Assembly: GCF_000383975.1 (NCBI RefSeq)
Contig: NZ_KB913019.1
Location: 124,001-188,000, forward strand
From: Natronorubrum tibetense GA33
GTDB taxonomy: Archaea > Halobacteriota > Halobacteria > Halobacteriales > Natrialbaceae
DNA length: 64,000 bases
Direction: 5' to 3'
The translations under genes and the position numbers were made by a program. This document shows positions 7,583-16,367 of this stretch, piece after piece. The notes below the pieces were generated by a model, which saw nothing but the letters and a program-made list of their open reading frames with translations, was not told the origin of the DNA and ran no database searches. Numbering within the stretch: the stretch's first letter is position 1; the number at the start of each line of letters is the position of its first letter.

Positions 7583-9154
7583 TCAGTCCGTCGTCACCGA
7601 CTCGAGGAGTGCCCGACGGTCGATTTTGTCGCTGCTCGTCTTCGGCAACTCCTGTTCGAAGACGTACTGACGGGGACGTTTGAACGACTCGAGTTCGTCG
7701 GACGCAACGAAGAAGGCCTCGAGGTCGTCGCTCGATAGGTCCTCGGTCGCCGGAACGACGAACGCGGTGACGACTTCTCCCCACTCGTCGTCGGGGACGC
7801 CGACGACCGCACCCGAGACGACGTCCGGATGGCCGTGGAGGAGGTCCTCGACTTCCGCCGGATAGATGTTCTCGCCGCCGCTGACGATCATGTCGTCCTT
7901 TCGGTCGACGAAGTAGAGGAAGCCGTCCTCGTCTCTACGCCCGAGGTCTCCGGTTCGATACCAGCCGTCGACGATCGCCACGTCAGTCGCCTCCGGGTCT
8001 CGCCAGTACTCGAGCATACAGGTGGACGCGTTCACGAGGAGTTCGCCCACCTCGTCGGTGTCGACGACGGCGTTCGGAACGGGGTTCTCCGAATCGACGA
8101 CCCGAACGGCCGCGTTCGGGGCGGCCTGTCCGATACTTCCCAACTTGTCGTCGTGGAACTCCGGGTAGATCAGCGTCCCGAAGACGATCTCCGTCGTTCC
8201 GTACGCGTTCACGAACTCGCAGTCCGACACGTGGTCCCGCGCTCGCTTCGCGACGGCGGCGGGCATCGCCGCGCCGGAGTACTGGATCATTCGCACGTGT
8301 TCGATGTCGCGATCCTCGATCGAGGGCTCGTCGACCAGCGCTCGCACGTGCGTCGGCACTCCCCACATGGTCGTGATTCCCTCCGATTCGATCCGCTCGA
8401 GCGTCGTCGCCGGATCGAACTCGTGCTGGACGACGTTGCACGCGCCGACGTTCAGCGCCGGCAGGACGTTACAGAGCAGCGGCCCGACGTGATAGAGCGG
8501 GCCGAGCGCGACGTTGACGTCCGTCGGCCGGAGCCGATTGTACGGGAGCGAGACGAGCGCGGCGTTCACGACGGTCCGGTGGGAGTGGAGGACGCCTTTC
8601 GGACGCCCGGTCGTCCCCGAGGTGTAGAGGAGTAGCGCGGGGTCGGACTCGTCGACGGTGACGTCGACCTCGTCGGCGTCTCGCATCCGGTCCGTGTCAG
8701 CATCATCGCCTTCCTCGAGTTGCCCGTACGACACGTCGACCGATTCGGCGTCGACACCGACTCCGACGACCAGGTTCGGCAACTCTTCGGCCTCGAGCGC
8801 ATCGACGGTCTCCAGACACTCCTTGTCGAAGACGAGTCCGGCCGATTCGGCGTGCTCGAGGACGTACGACAGCCGCTTCGGTGGGACTCGGTAACTGATC
8901 GGGTTGAATACGAGTCCGGCGTACGCCGACGCGAACAGGAGTTCGACGAACTCGATCGAATCGGTCAACAGGGCCGAGAGGTGCGCTCCGGGTTCGAAGC
9001 CGGCCTCGAGCAGTCCGCTTGCGATATCCCGCGCACGCTCGTCCAGTTCCGCGAAGGATACCGTCTCGTCGCGTGCCGGCTCTCGGAGCGCGGCTCGATC
9101 CGGAAACCGGGCCGCGGCCTGTCCCAGAAGGTCGGCAGTGGTTGGCTGTGTCAC
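7583..9154 (-). CDS. AMP-dependent acyl-CoA synthetase/ligase
   Basis: 523 residues from a GTG at 9154 (VTQPTTADLLGQAAARFPDR). That start aligns with the family and leaves room for a divergent promoter; the 60 codons further upstream are Arg/Cys rich and do not look coding. Motifs: the AMP-binding P-loop LLYTSGTTGRPKGVLHSHRTV, NAYGTTE (A5 motif), GWYRTGDLGRRDEDGFLYFVDRKDDMI (A7/A8) and SSDKIDRRALL near the end with the catalytic Lys. It activates a carboxylic acid to acyl-AMP and then acyl-CoA. A divergent acyl-CoA dehydrogenase suggests a shared pathway, for example a short or branched acid, or a carnitine-type acid. Confidence 0.9.
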   Translation of the reverse strand: MTQPTTADLLGQAAARFPDRAALREPARDETVSFAELDERARDIASGLLEAGFEPGAHLSALLTDSIEFVELLFASAYAGLVFNPISYRVPPKRLSYVLEHAESAGLVFDKECLETVDALEAEELPNLVVGVGVDAESVDVSYGQLEEGDDADTDRMRDADEVDVTVDESDPALLLYTSGTTGRPKGVLHSHRTVVNAALVSLPYNRLRPTDVNVALGPLYHVGPLLCNVLPALNVGACNVVQHEFDPATTLERIESEGITTMWGVPTHVRALVDEPSIEDRDIEHVRMIQYSGAAMPAAVAKRARDHVSDCEFVNAYGTTEIVFGTLIYPEFHDDKLGSIGQAAPNAAVRVVDSENPVPNAVVDTDEVGELLVNASTCMLEYWRDPEATDVAIVDGWYRTGDLGRRDEDGFLYFVDRKDDMIVSGGENIYPAEVEDLLHGHPDVVSGAVVGVPDDEWGEVVTAFVVPATEDLSSDDLEAFFVASDELESFKRPRQYVFEQELPKTSSDKIDRRALLESVTTD

Positions 9155-9226
9155 ACACGACGATATCGAAGTACACCGTAATAATGCTGCTGTCCGTCGC
9201 TCGGACTGAGCGTGTGGTGGCGGGCC

Positions 9227-9253
9227 ATCCCACGGAATTATGTGGGATCCCAC
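9227..9253. promoter_or_regulatory. Inverted repeat atcccac-N8-gtgggatcccac in divergent promoter
   Basis: Between the acyl-CoA ligase start (9154) and the acyl-CoA dehydrogenase start (9293) lies atcccac (9227-9233), an 8-nt spacer, then gtgggatcccac (9242-9253), which is itself a perfect 12-bp palindrome. The three half sites form two overlapping dyads. The position between two divergently transcribed catabolic genes fits an operator controlling both. No matching repressor can be named. Confidence 0.5.
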
Positions 9254-9292
9254 CAAGGTACGACTGCGATCGTCCCGGTCGCACGTGATACC

Positions 9293-10429
9293 ATGATAAC
9301 AACGCTCGAGCTCTCGGAGTCCCACCAGGAACACCGAGAGTCAGTACGCCAGTTCTGCAAAGCGGAGGTCGAACCGCACGTCGACGAGTACGAATCGTCC
9401 GGCACGTTTCCGACGGACGTCGTCGAACGGGTCGCCGAGGCCGGATTCCACGGGGTCCAGTACGGGACGGAGTACGACGGGCTCGGCCTCGATTACCGCT
9501 CTTACGCCATCACCATCGAGGAGCTCTCCCGAAGCTGGAAGCTCCTCGCCGGAACCGCCTCGGTCGCCGGCAGTCTCGTCGGCTATCCGATCCACGAGTT
9601 CGGCGCGGAGTGGCAACGCGAGGAGTGGCTCGGAAACATCTGCTCGGGAGCGTGGATTCCGGCGCTCTCGCTGACCGAACCGAACGCCGGCAGCGACGCC
9701 GGCTCGCTCGAGACCACGGCGACTCGAGACGGCGACGAGTACGTCCTCGACGGCGAGAAGGTATGGACGACGAACGGAAGCATCGCGAATTTCCTGGTCG
9801 TCGGCGTCCGAACGGACGAGGGAGTCAGCCTGATCGGCGTCCCAAAGCCGGCCGAGCGAGACGGCCTCGAGTTCGTTCGCGACATCCCGTGTATGGAAGG
9901 CGACGCCTCGATCGAGACCGAAATACGGTTCGACGACGTTCGGGTTCCGGCGGAGAACGTCATTGGGGAATCGGGGAAGGGCCTCCGATACGTCCTCGAG
10001 GGGCTGGACATCGGTCGAATCGGAACGGCCGCGCAAGGCGTCGGCGTGGCGCAGGGATCGTTCGAGGACAGCGTGGCGTTCGCCGACGAGCGCGAGCAGT
10101 TCGGACAGCCGATCCGGGAGTTTCAGGGGATCTCGTTCAAGCTCGCGGATATGGCGATCGAGATCGAAGCGTCGCGGCTGCTCACCCTCTCCGCCGCGGC
10201 GAAGCGGGACCGCGGCGAGCGAGTCACCTCCGAGGCGGCGATGGCGAAGACGAAGGCGACGGATGTCGCGATGGACGTGACGACCGAAGCCGTCCAGGTT
10301 CACGGCTCCCGGGGCTACTCGAAGGGCTACCCACTCGAACGGCGTATGCGCGTCGCGAAGGGGATGCAGATCTACGAGGGAACGAACGAAATCAACCGGA
10401 TCGTGGTCGCGAACGGGCTCTATGACTGA
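9293..10429 (+). CDS. Acyl-CoA dehydrogenase, 1
   Basis: 378 residues from ATG 9293 (MITTLELSESHQEHRESVRQF). The frame extends upstream, but those residues overlap the putative operator and are not family-like. Motifs: LTEPNAGSDAGS (FAD/substrate contact), KVWTTNGS, EREQFGQPIREFQGISFKLADM, and IYEGTNEINR, where the Glu of YEGT is the usual catalytic base. It oxidises an acyl-CoA to the enoyl-CoA and passes electrons to ETF. It is divergent from the acyl-CoA ligase, which would supply its substrate. Confidence 0.92.
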   Translation: MITTLELSESHQEHRESVRQFCKAEVEPHVDEYESSGTFPTDVVERVAEAGFHGVQYGTEYDGLGLDYRSYAITIEELSRSWKLLAGTASVAGSLVGYPIHEFGAEWQREEWLGNICSGAWIPALSLTEPNAGSDAGSLETTATRDGDEYVLDGEKVWTTNGSIANFLVVGVRTDEGVSLIGVPKPAERDGLEFVRDIPCMEGDASIETEIRFDDVRVPAENVIGESGKGLRYVLEGLDIGRIGTAAQGVGVAQGSFEDSVAFADEREQFGQPIREFQGISFKLADMAIEIEASRLLTLSAAAKRDRGERVTSEAAMAKTKATDVAMDVTTEAVQVHGSRGYSKGYPLERRMRVAKGMQIYEGTNEINRIVVANGLYD

Positions 10430-10470
10430 TCGTGAGAACAGTTATTAGCTGACCGGTCACACGTGTTATC

Positions 10471-11196
10471 GTGTCTCAACTGATCGACCTGACTGCAGAG
10501 ATCACGGAAGAGATGGCGAACCATCCGAATCACGGGCGAAGCCCGCTGTTCCTCTCCGGCACTCGAATGAACCACGAGCAGGCCGAAGACACCTGGCGCG
10601 GAAAGGGGGTCGACGACCTGTCGCTGGTCAACGGCTTCGTCTACATCGCCGAACACAACGGGACGCACATCGACGCGCCGTTTCACCTCCATCCGGACGG
10701 CAAAACGATCGACGAGATCGGTCTCGAGGAGTGTCACGGCCCGGCCGTCTGGCTCGACGTCTCCGACGTTGGACCGAAGGGGGAGATCGGCCCCGAAGTG
10801 CTCGAAGACGCTGCATCCGATGCCGGCATCGAGGTCGAACGCGGTGACTCGGTGTTGTTGTACACCGGCTGGGACGACTACCTGCCGGACGACGAAGCGA
10901 CGTACCTCGGGGAGCACCCGGGGCTTTCGGAAGCTGGCGCGGAGTGGCTCTACGAGCGTGACGTGAGCGTCGTCGGCATCGACTGCGGGAACGTCGACAT
11001 CGCCGGCGACGTCTCAATGCCGGCTCACCGCGTCCTCCTCAGAGAAGGGGCCCCGGACTCCTACACGCTCATCGTCGAAAACCTCCGGAATATCGACGAG
11101 ATTCCGTCCCACCGATTCGTCTTCAGCGCGACGCCCCTTCCGCTCAGCGGGGCGACGGCGAGTCCGATCCGCGCGTTCGCTATCGTCGACGACTGA
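10471..11196 (+). CDS. Cyclase family protein (kynurenine formamidase-like hydrolase)
   Basis: 241 residues from a GTG at 10471. The core metal-binding motif HNGTHIDAPFHL (near residues 57-68) is the HxGTHxDxPxHF signature of this family, followed by VLLYTGWDDY and VGIDCGNVDIAGD. Members hydrolyse N-formylkynurenine, cyclic amides or lactones, or isatin, with bound divalent metal. The gene follows the acyl-CoA dehydrogenase by 41 bp on the same strand. With several amide-opening enzymes elsewhere in the window, an amide or lactone substrate is plausible, but it cannot be named. Confidence 0.87.
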   Translation: MSQLIDLTAEITEEMANHPNHGRSPLFLSGTRMNHEQAEDTWRGKGVDDLSLVNGFVYIAEHNGTHIDAPFHLHPDGKTIDEIGLEECHGPAVWLDVSDVGPKGEIGPEVLEDAASDAGIEVERGDSVLLYTGWDDYLPDDEATYLGEHPGLSEAGAEWLYERDVSVVGIDCGNVDIAGDVSMPAHRVLLREGAPDSYTLIVENLRNIDEIPSHRFVFSATPLPLSGATASPIRAFAIVDD

Positions 11197-11336
11197 ACGG
11201 GACGCGTTACGCACCGGTATCGGGCAATAGTATCGGAGTCTTCACGAACCAACGGACGGCCGATTTCGGATTCGATTCTCACTCGCCGACCATCGCAGAC
11301 GACGGGGGGAGCGTCCGCGCCGTCCGGGCCCCCTCG

Positions 11337-12569
11337 CTACTGCTTTCGGTGTTCCTCGACGACGTCCCAATCGAGTTCGATCCCGAGCCCCGGCTCGTCG
11401 GGAACCTCGATACGACCGTCCTGGATGAGCGGTTCGTCGGCGGCGACGAGGTCGTCCCACCACGGGACGTCTCGAGCGTGGAACTCGAGCGCGAGGAAGT
11501 TCGGGACCGTCGCCCCGACGTGAACGCCGGCCATCGTCGCGACGGGACTGCCGATATTGTGGGGACACATCGTCAGGTAGTAGGTGTCGGCCAGTTCGGC
11601 GATCTTCTTCGTCTCCGCGATGCCGCCGGTCTTCGGCACGTCGGGTGCGACGAAGGAGACGGCTTCCTCCTCGACGAGGTCGCGAAAGCCGTGGCGGCCG
11701 TATCGGTTCTCCCCGGTGAGCAGCGGCTGCTCGACGCTTCGGTTGAGCGTCGCCAGCGCGTCGGCGTTTTCCGGCGGCAGCGGGTCCTCGATCCACGCGA
11801 GGTCGTACGGCTCGAGGGCCGCACACAGCTTTTCGGTCGCCTCGACGCTGAAGTTCCAGTGGAGGTCGACTGCGACTTCCGCTTCGTCGCCGACTTCCTC
11901 CGTCACGGCTTCGACCAGCCCGCGCTTGTGTTCGATCTCGGGACCGTCGAAGTGGCGCGCGAGCGTGTCGATATCGCGGCCCGACGGGACGTCGAGGTCG
12001 AACTTGATGATCTCGTAGCCGTCGTCGACCGCCGCCCGTGCCGCCCGGGCGTAGGCCTGCGCCTCGTACGTTTCTTCCGGCTGTTCGTTGAGGGCCGACT
12101 CGACCATCCCCTCGCCGGCGTGGCAGTCCGCGTACATCCGGACCTCTTCGCGCATCTTGCCGCCCAGCAGTTGGTACACCGGCTGTTCGAGGATCTTCCC
12201 GGCGGCGTCCCAGAGCGCGAGTTCGATCCCGCTGATCGCGATCGTGCCGATCCCCTGCTGCGAGCCGCGGCCCGAGAGGCTCTCGCGCATGAGATGGTAG
12301 AGTCGCTCGACGTCCAGCGGGTTCTCGCCGACGAGTACGGGTTCGAAGTAGTCGGTGATCACCTCGTGGACGCCCGGCGAGGGATAGGACTCGCCGATAC
12401 CGACGACGCCGGCGTCGGTCTCGAGCCGAACGATCGTCCACGGGAAGTTTCCGTCGACGACGATCGTCTCGAGACCGGTGATCTCGGGTGTCTCGGTCGA
12501 GCGACCTGGCGTTTGACCGAAGTCGGGCCAGATGCTCGAGGCTAACCGCGACGCGAAGTCTGCATACAT
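11337..12569 (-). CDS. Enolase superfamily protein, galactonate dehydratase-like
   Basis: 410 residues from ATG 12569; five further upstream codons are possible. The sequence follows the mandelate racemase/galactonate dehydratase plan. Metal ligands are VAVDLHW (Asp, with the following His at D-x-H), WIEDPL (Glu) and TGENRYGRHGF (Glu). A distal His in MCPHNIGSPVA and a late Glu in NFLALEFH complete an acid-sugar dehydratase pattern. The D-x-H and PHN positions match D-galactonate dehydratase rather than muconate cycloisomerase. It probably dehydrates a sugar or hydroxy acid. A neighbouring GlcD-type dehydrogenase on the same strand is consistent with hydroxy acid metabolism. Confidence 0.87.
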   Translation of the reverse strand: MYADFASRLASSIWPDFGQTPGRSTETPEITGLETIVVDGNFPWTIVRLETDAGVVGIGESYPSPGVHEVITDYFEPVLVGENPLDVERLYHLMRESLSGRGSQQGIGTIAISGIELALWDAAGKILEQPVYQLLGGKMREEVRMYADCHAGEGMVESALNEQPEETYEAQAYARAARAAVDDGYEIIKFDLDVPSGRDIDTLARHFDGPEIEHKRGLVEAVTEEVGDEAEVAVDLHWNFSVEATEKLCAALEPYDLAWIEDPLPPENADALATLNRSVEQPLLTGENRYGRHGFRDLVEEEAVSFVAPDVPKTGGIAETKKIAELADTYYLTMCPHNIGSPVATMAGVHVGATVPNFLALEFHARDVPWWDDLVAADEPLIQDGRIEVPDEPGLGIELDWDVVEEHRKQ

Positions 12570-12645
12570 GGTACCACAAAACACATTCCCGGTCGGTCAT
12601 ATTAATCTATGGGCGCACTGACTGAGGGGCAACTCGCGGTTCGTG

Positions 12646-14055
12646 TTACCGCTCGTCGGTCGGCAGTTCGGGGAGGACCTTTCCGGGGTTCAAGATTCCG
12701 TTCGGGTCGAACGTGTCCTTTATCGAACGCATGAGATCGATCGCCGGGCCGTGTTCCTCGTCCATGAACTTGCGCTTCCCGATGCCGACCCCGTGTTCGC
12801 CGGTCGCGCTGCCGCCGAGCGCGATCGCTTTTCTGACGACGCGCTCGTTCAGTTCGTTCGCTCGTGCGACCATCTCCTCGTCCTCGGGATCGACGAGCGA
12901 GGTGAAGTGAAGATTTCCGTCGCCCGCGTGACCGACACAGGAGGTCAGCAGATCGAGTTCCTCGCTGGCTTGGGAGACCTCCTCGACGATTTCCGGATAC
13001 CGGGAGATCGGGACGACCACGTCACCAACGAGCGCGACCTCCCACCCCTCGCGGTAGGACTGGGTCGCCGGGTACTTGTCCCGGCGAGCCTGCCAGATAT
13101 CGCCCAGGTTCTCCTCGGCCGCGGCCTCCCACGAGAGCATCCCGTGGTCCTCACAGATGGCCTTCGCGAACTCGAGGTCCTCCTCGATCCCGGCGTTGTT
13201 CGCGTGTAGCTCGATGATCAGCGTCGGCCGTTCCTCGAAGGAGACATCGTCGTGGTAGGCGTTCAGCATCTTCATCGCCGTCGTGTCGATGAACTCGATC
13301 GCACCGGGGACCAGCGCCGATCCGATGGCGTCCGCGACGGCCCGCGATGCGGCGGCGCGCGACGGGAACGTCACCAGTGCCGCCCGGCGATACTCGGGGA
13401 TGCCGACCAGCCCGAGCGTTACTTCGGTGACGACGCCGAGGGTGCCCTCGCTCCCGACGAAGAGGTCCTTCAGACTGTACCCCGCGGACGTCTTGACGAC
13501 GTCTCTGCCGCACTCCACGATGCGTCCGTCGGCGGTGACGACCTCGAGCCGCCGAACGTGGTCGCGCGTTTCGCCGTAGCGGACCGCGTTGAACCCGCTC
13601 GCGTTCGTCGCGACCATTCCCCCGATCGTTGCCACCTCCCCGCTCGAGATACCGGGCGCGAACCGCAGTCCGTTCGAAGCCAGTTTGTCGTTCAAGTCGT
13701 CGTAGACGACGCCCGCGCCGACCGTCGCCTGCAAGTCAGCCGGCGACACCTCGACGTGTTCGATCTCGGCCGTGCTGAGGACGATGCCGCCGGCGGACGG
13801 AATCGCGTTTCCCTCGAGACCCGAACCGCCCGACCGCGGCGTCACGGGGATGTCGCGATCGTTGGCTTCCGCGAGGACGGCTGCGACCTCGTCGGCCGAC
13901 GCCGGCCAGACGACGGCGTCCGGCGTGCGGCCGGCGTGCGGGCTCTCGTCGGTCGCGTACTGTTCGCGCACGCTCTCGGTGTGGGCGACCCGTCCGTCGG
14001 TGACTGCGTCGTCCAGAAACGCGCAGTCGGAGCTCGAATCGGGGTTCCGTTGCAT
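12646..14055 (-). CDS. FAD-linked oxidase, glycolate/D-lactate dehydrogenase GlcD type
   Basis: 469 residues from ATG 14055 (MQRNPDSSSDCAF); nine upstream codons are unlikely. It has an FAD-binding type 4 domain (PVTPRSGGSGLEGNAIP, TVGAGVVYDDLN, TIGGMVATNASGFNAVRYG) and the FAD-linked oxidase C-terminal domain ending GEHGVGIGKRKFM then SIKDTFDPNGILNPGK. It oxidises a 2-hydroxy acid such as D-lactate, glycolate or 2-hydroxyglutarate to the keto acid. No iron-sulfur partner (GlcF) is adjacent and none is fused, so the electron acceptor is unclear. It lies 76 bp upstream of the enolase-superfamily gene on the same strand. Confidence 0.9.
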   Translation of the reverse strand: MQRNPDSSSDCAFLDDAVTDGRVAHTESVREQYATDESPHAGRTPDAVVWPASADEVAAVLAEANDRDIPVTPRSGGSGLEGNAIPSAGGIVLSTAEIEHVEVSPADLQATVGAGVVYDDLNDKLASNGLRFAPGISSGEVATIGGMVATNASGFNAVRYGETRDHVRRLEVVTADGRIVECGRDVVKTSAGYSLKDLFVGSEGTLGVVTEVTLGLVGIPEYRRAALVTFPSRAAASRAVADAIGSALVPGAIEFIDTTAMKMLNAYHDDVSFEERPTLIIELHANNAGIEEDLEFAKAICEDHGMLSWEAAAEENLGDIWQARRDKYPATQSYREGWEVALVGDVVVPISRYPEIVEEVSQASEELDLLTSCVGHAGDGNLHFTSLVDPEDEEMVARANELNERVVRKAIALGGSATGEHGVGIGKRKFMDEEHGPAIDLMRSIKDTFDPNGILNPGKVLPELPTDER

Positions 14056-14144
14056 GATACCGCATGGTACGCGAACTGGCATAAAATCTCTCCGGTCCCC
14101 ACACTACCAGTAGCTATTCGTAGATCGGCCGTCTGGGTGGAACC

Positions 14145-14327
14145 ATGGCCTGTCCGTACCTCTCGTACCGACGATCCGACGGTGACCTGGAGTTCGATAC
14201 CGAACGCGCCTACTGCGGCGTCGTCGAGGAGTTCGTCTCGCCGATGCGAGCGGACGTCTGCAACGACCGCCACGAACTGGACCACGAGCGAGACTGCGAG
14301 TTTTACCTCGACGCCGAATCCGATTAA
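14145..14327 (+). CDS. Small Cys-rich haloarchaeal protein, 60 aa
   Basis: A 60-residue acidic protein beginning MACPYLSYRRSDGDLEFD. It has four cysteines (3, 24, 39, 51) and two histidines (43, 47) in the stretch CNDRHELDHERDC, suitable for one bound zinc. I recall similar short proteins in many haloarchaea, all unnamed; the function is unknown. It stands alone between minus-strand genes. Its small size would normally make it doubtful, but the composition is typical of real haloarchaeal proteins and the Cys spacing is orderly. Confidence 0.65.
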   Translation: MACPYLSYRRSDGDLEFDTERAYCGVVEEFVSPMRADVCNDRHELDHERDCEFYLDAESD

Positions 14328-14376
14328 CTCGCCCGAAAATCGACGGCGACCGTCGTTCACCGAACGGAGCCCACGA

Positions 14377-15222
14377 TTACTCCGACGACATGCCGAGGAG
14401 TTCACGCGCTTCCGCGGGGCTCGCGAGGTCCCGATCGAGCTGGTCGGCGATTCGCACCGTTCGTTCGACGAGTTGTGCGTTGCTTTCGGCGGGTTCTCCG
14501 CGGCGGTAGTAGAGGTTGTCTTCCATCCCGATGCGGACGTGACCGCCCATCACGATCCCCATCGTCGTCAGCGGGAGCTGGTGTGGGCCGATCGCGAGCA
14601 CGTTGAAAATCGAGTTCTCCGGGAGGTTGTTCACCATGTTGACCATGTTCTCCGGCGTCGGCGGCGTGAGCGTCCCCGGTCCGAAGATGAGATTGATGTA
14701 GTACGGTTCGTCCAGCAACCCCTTCTCGATGAGGCGGTGTACTTCGTTGAGGTGACCGTTGTTGAACACCTCCATCTCCGGCTTTATCCCCTTCTCCTGC
14801 ATCTCCTCGGCCAGCGAGTCGATCATGTGGCGGGTGTTCTCCGAGGTGATGTGCTGGTACCGATTCATCGGCCCCATATCGAGCGACGCCATCTCCGGGA
14901 GCGGATCGGTTCGGATTCCGGTCACTCGCTCCTCGAGCGGGATCCCCGTCCCGCCGGTCGTGTTCTGGATGATGATATCGTCGCAGCGATCTCGAACGGC
15001 CTCGTTGACCGCCTGGAGCCGACCGGCGTCTCGCTCGCCGTGTTCGTCACGCCCGTGGAGGTGGACGATAGCCGCACCGAGTTGCTCGCACTCGGAGGCC
15101 GCTTCGGCGATCTCCTCGGGCTGTTCCGGGAGGTTCGGGTTCGCTTCCTTTCCTTGGACGCCGCCCGTCGTCGGGACGGTCAGGATCAACTTCCCGCCCT
15201 CGAGGTAGTTCTGGTAACTCAT
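14377..15222 (-). CDS. BKACE (DUF849) beta-keto acid cleavage enzyme
   Basis: 281 residues, normal for the family. The TIM-barrel metal site shows as IVHLHGRDEHGE (His54 and His56), with QNTTGGTG, SLDMGPMN, EVFNNGHL and GHVRIGMEDNLYY following in family order. BKACE enzymes use acetyl-CoA and a beta-keto acid to give acetoacetate and a new CoA thioester; known substrates include 3-keto-5-aminohexanoate and 3-dehydrocarnitine. The gene is divergent, with a 61-bp spacer, from a 3-hydroxyacyl-CoA dehydrogenase homologue that could make the beta-keto acid from a 3-hydroxy acid, as L-carnitine dehydrogenase does. The substrate is inferred only. Confidence 0.88.
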   Translation of the reverse strand: MSYQNYLEGGKLILTVPTTGGVQGKEANPNLPEQPEEIAEAASECEQLGAAIVHLHGRDEHGERDAGRLQAVNEAVRDRCDDIIIQNTTGGTGIPLEERVTGIRTDPLPEMASLDMGPMNRYQHITSENTRHMIDSLAEEMQEKGIKPEMEVFNNGHLNEVHRLIEKGLLDEPYYINLIFGPGTLTPPTPENMVNMVNNLPENSIFNVLAIGPHQLPLTTMGIVMGGHVRIGMEDNLYYRRGEPAESNAQLVERTVRIADQLDRDLASPAEARELLGMSSE

Positions 15223-15283
15223 CTACCACCTTCCAGACGGGCCACCACGAAAGCATTAATGGACGCCCCCGAAACGGTCGACC

Positions 15284-16291
15284 ATGGAAGGACACTCTTC
15301 CGGCGACAGCGAGGCCGTTTCCCGTCCTGCGATCATCGGCGCTGGTACGATGGGCCGTAATATCGCCGTCGCCAGCGCGGTCGGCGGCCAACCCGTGACG
15401 TTGTTCGACATCGACGACGAGGCACTGAGCGACGCGGAGTCGGAGGTTCGATCGACCGTTCGGACCCTCACCGACCGCGGGGTCGCGGACGTGACCGACG
15501 TCTCCGAGGTCCGCGAGCGCGTGACGTACGTGAGTAATCTCGAGACTGCCGTGGCGGACGCGCCGCTGATCATCGAAGCGGTCACCGAGGATCGCGAGAC
15601 GAAAGCGGCCGTCTACGAACGGATCGAACGCCACGCATCGCCGTCCGCGACGCTGGCGACGAACACCTCTTCGCTGTCGATCACCGAACTCGCCGCGTCG
15701 CTCACCCACCCGGAGCGATTCTGCGGCATGCACTGGTTCCACCCGGCGCACATCGTTCCGGTCGTCGAAGTCGTCTACGGCGAGCACACCACGGACGAAC
15801 CCGTCGCCGTCGCCACGGCGTTTCTCGAGGCAATCGGGAAGGACCCCGTCGTCGTCGAAGAAGACATTCCCGGGTTCATCGCCAACCGGATCCAGTCGGC
15901 GATGGCCCGCGAGGCGTGGGCGCTGCTCGGGGCGGGCGTCGCGAGCGCCGAGGACATCGATCGCGCGGTAAAAGGCACGTTCGGCTTTCGCCTGCCGACG
16001 CTCGGCGTTCTCGAGAAGGGGGATCACTCCGGTCTCGACGTTCATCATACGGTCCTCTCGGAACTGCTCGAGGAGATCGACCGGCAGACGACGCCGCCGT
16101 CGGTGCTGTCCGATCTCGTCGCCGAGGGACGGCTCGGCGTGAAGACCGACCGCGGCGTCTACGACTGGTCCGAGGCCGACCTCGAGCGAACGATGGCCGA
16201 ACGTGATCAACGACTCCTCGATCAACTCGAGGTCTACCGGGCCGCCCGCGGGCCGCCCGAGTCCCCCGACGAGTTCGAGCCCGGTTCCTGA
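15284..16291 (+). CDS. 3-hydroxyacyl-CoA dehydrogenase family protein (possibly a 3-hydroxy acid dehydrogenase)
   Basis: 335 residues. N-terminal NAD domain: IIGAGTMGRNIAVASAVGG near residue 17. Active-site motifs: NTSSLSITELA, then MHWFHPAHIVPVVEVV with the catalytic His/Glu pair. C-terminal dimerisation domain: DIPGFIANRIQSAMAREAW and GRLGVKTDRGVYDW. It lacks an enoyl-CoA hydratase fusion. Family members include hydroxybutyryl-CoA dehydrogenase and L-carnitine dehydrogenase. Divergence from the BKACE gene favours a free 3-hydroxy acid oxidised to a beta-keto acid and then cleaved. A TATA-like gcattaatg lies at about 15252-15260, and the ATG at 15284 is well placed for it. Confidence 0.9.
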   Translation: MEGHSSGDSEAVSRPAIIGAGTMGRNIAVASAVGGQPVTLFDIDDEALSDAESEVRSTVRTLTDRGVADVTDVSEVRERVTYVSNLETAVADAPLIIEAVTEDRETKAAVYERIERHASPSATLATNTSSLSITELAASLTHPERFCGMHWFHPAHIVPVVEVVYGEHTTDEPVAVATAFLEAIGKDPVVVEEDIPGFIANRIQSAMAREAWALLGAGVASAEDIDRAVKGTFGFRLPTLGVLEKGDHSGLDVHHTVLSELLEEIDRQTTPPSVLSDLVAEGRLGVKTDRGVYDWSEADLERTMAERDQRLLDQLEVYRAARGPPESPDEFEPGS

Positions 16292-16331
16292 GGCGGGTTT
16301 GCCGGTCGGTACTCGGGGAAATCGCGAGTAC

Positions 16332-16340
16332 GGTTATATA
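16332..16340 (+). promoter_or_regulatory. TATA-like element for the UspA gene
   Basis: ggttatata lies 28 nt before the ATG at 16368, the usual spacing for a leaderless haloarchaeal transcript. Confidence 0.6.
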
Positions 16341-16367
16341 GCTGGAATCCAAACATACGTTGAAACC

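Noticed and set aside
13252-15360. 702-codon plus-strand frame
   Set aside because: It is antisense to the GlcD-type and BKACE genes, which have full family motifs; long open antisense frames are expected in G+C-rich halophile DNA.
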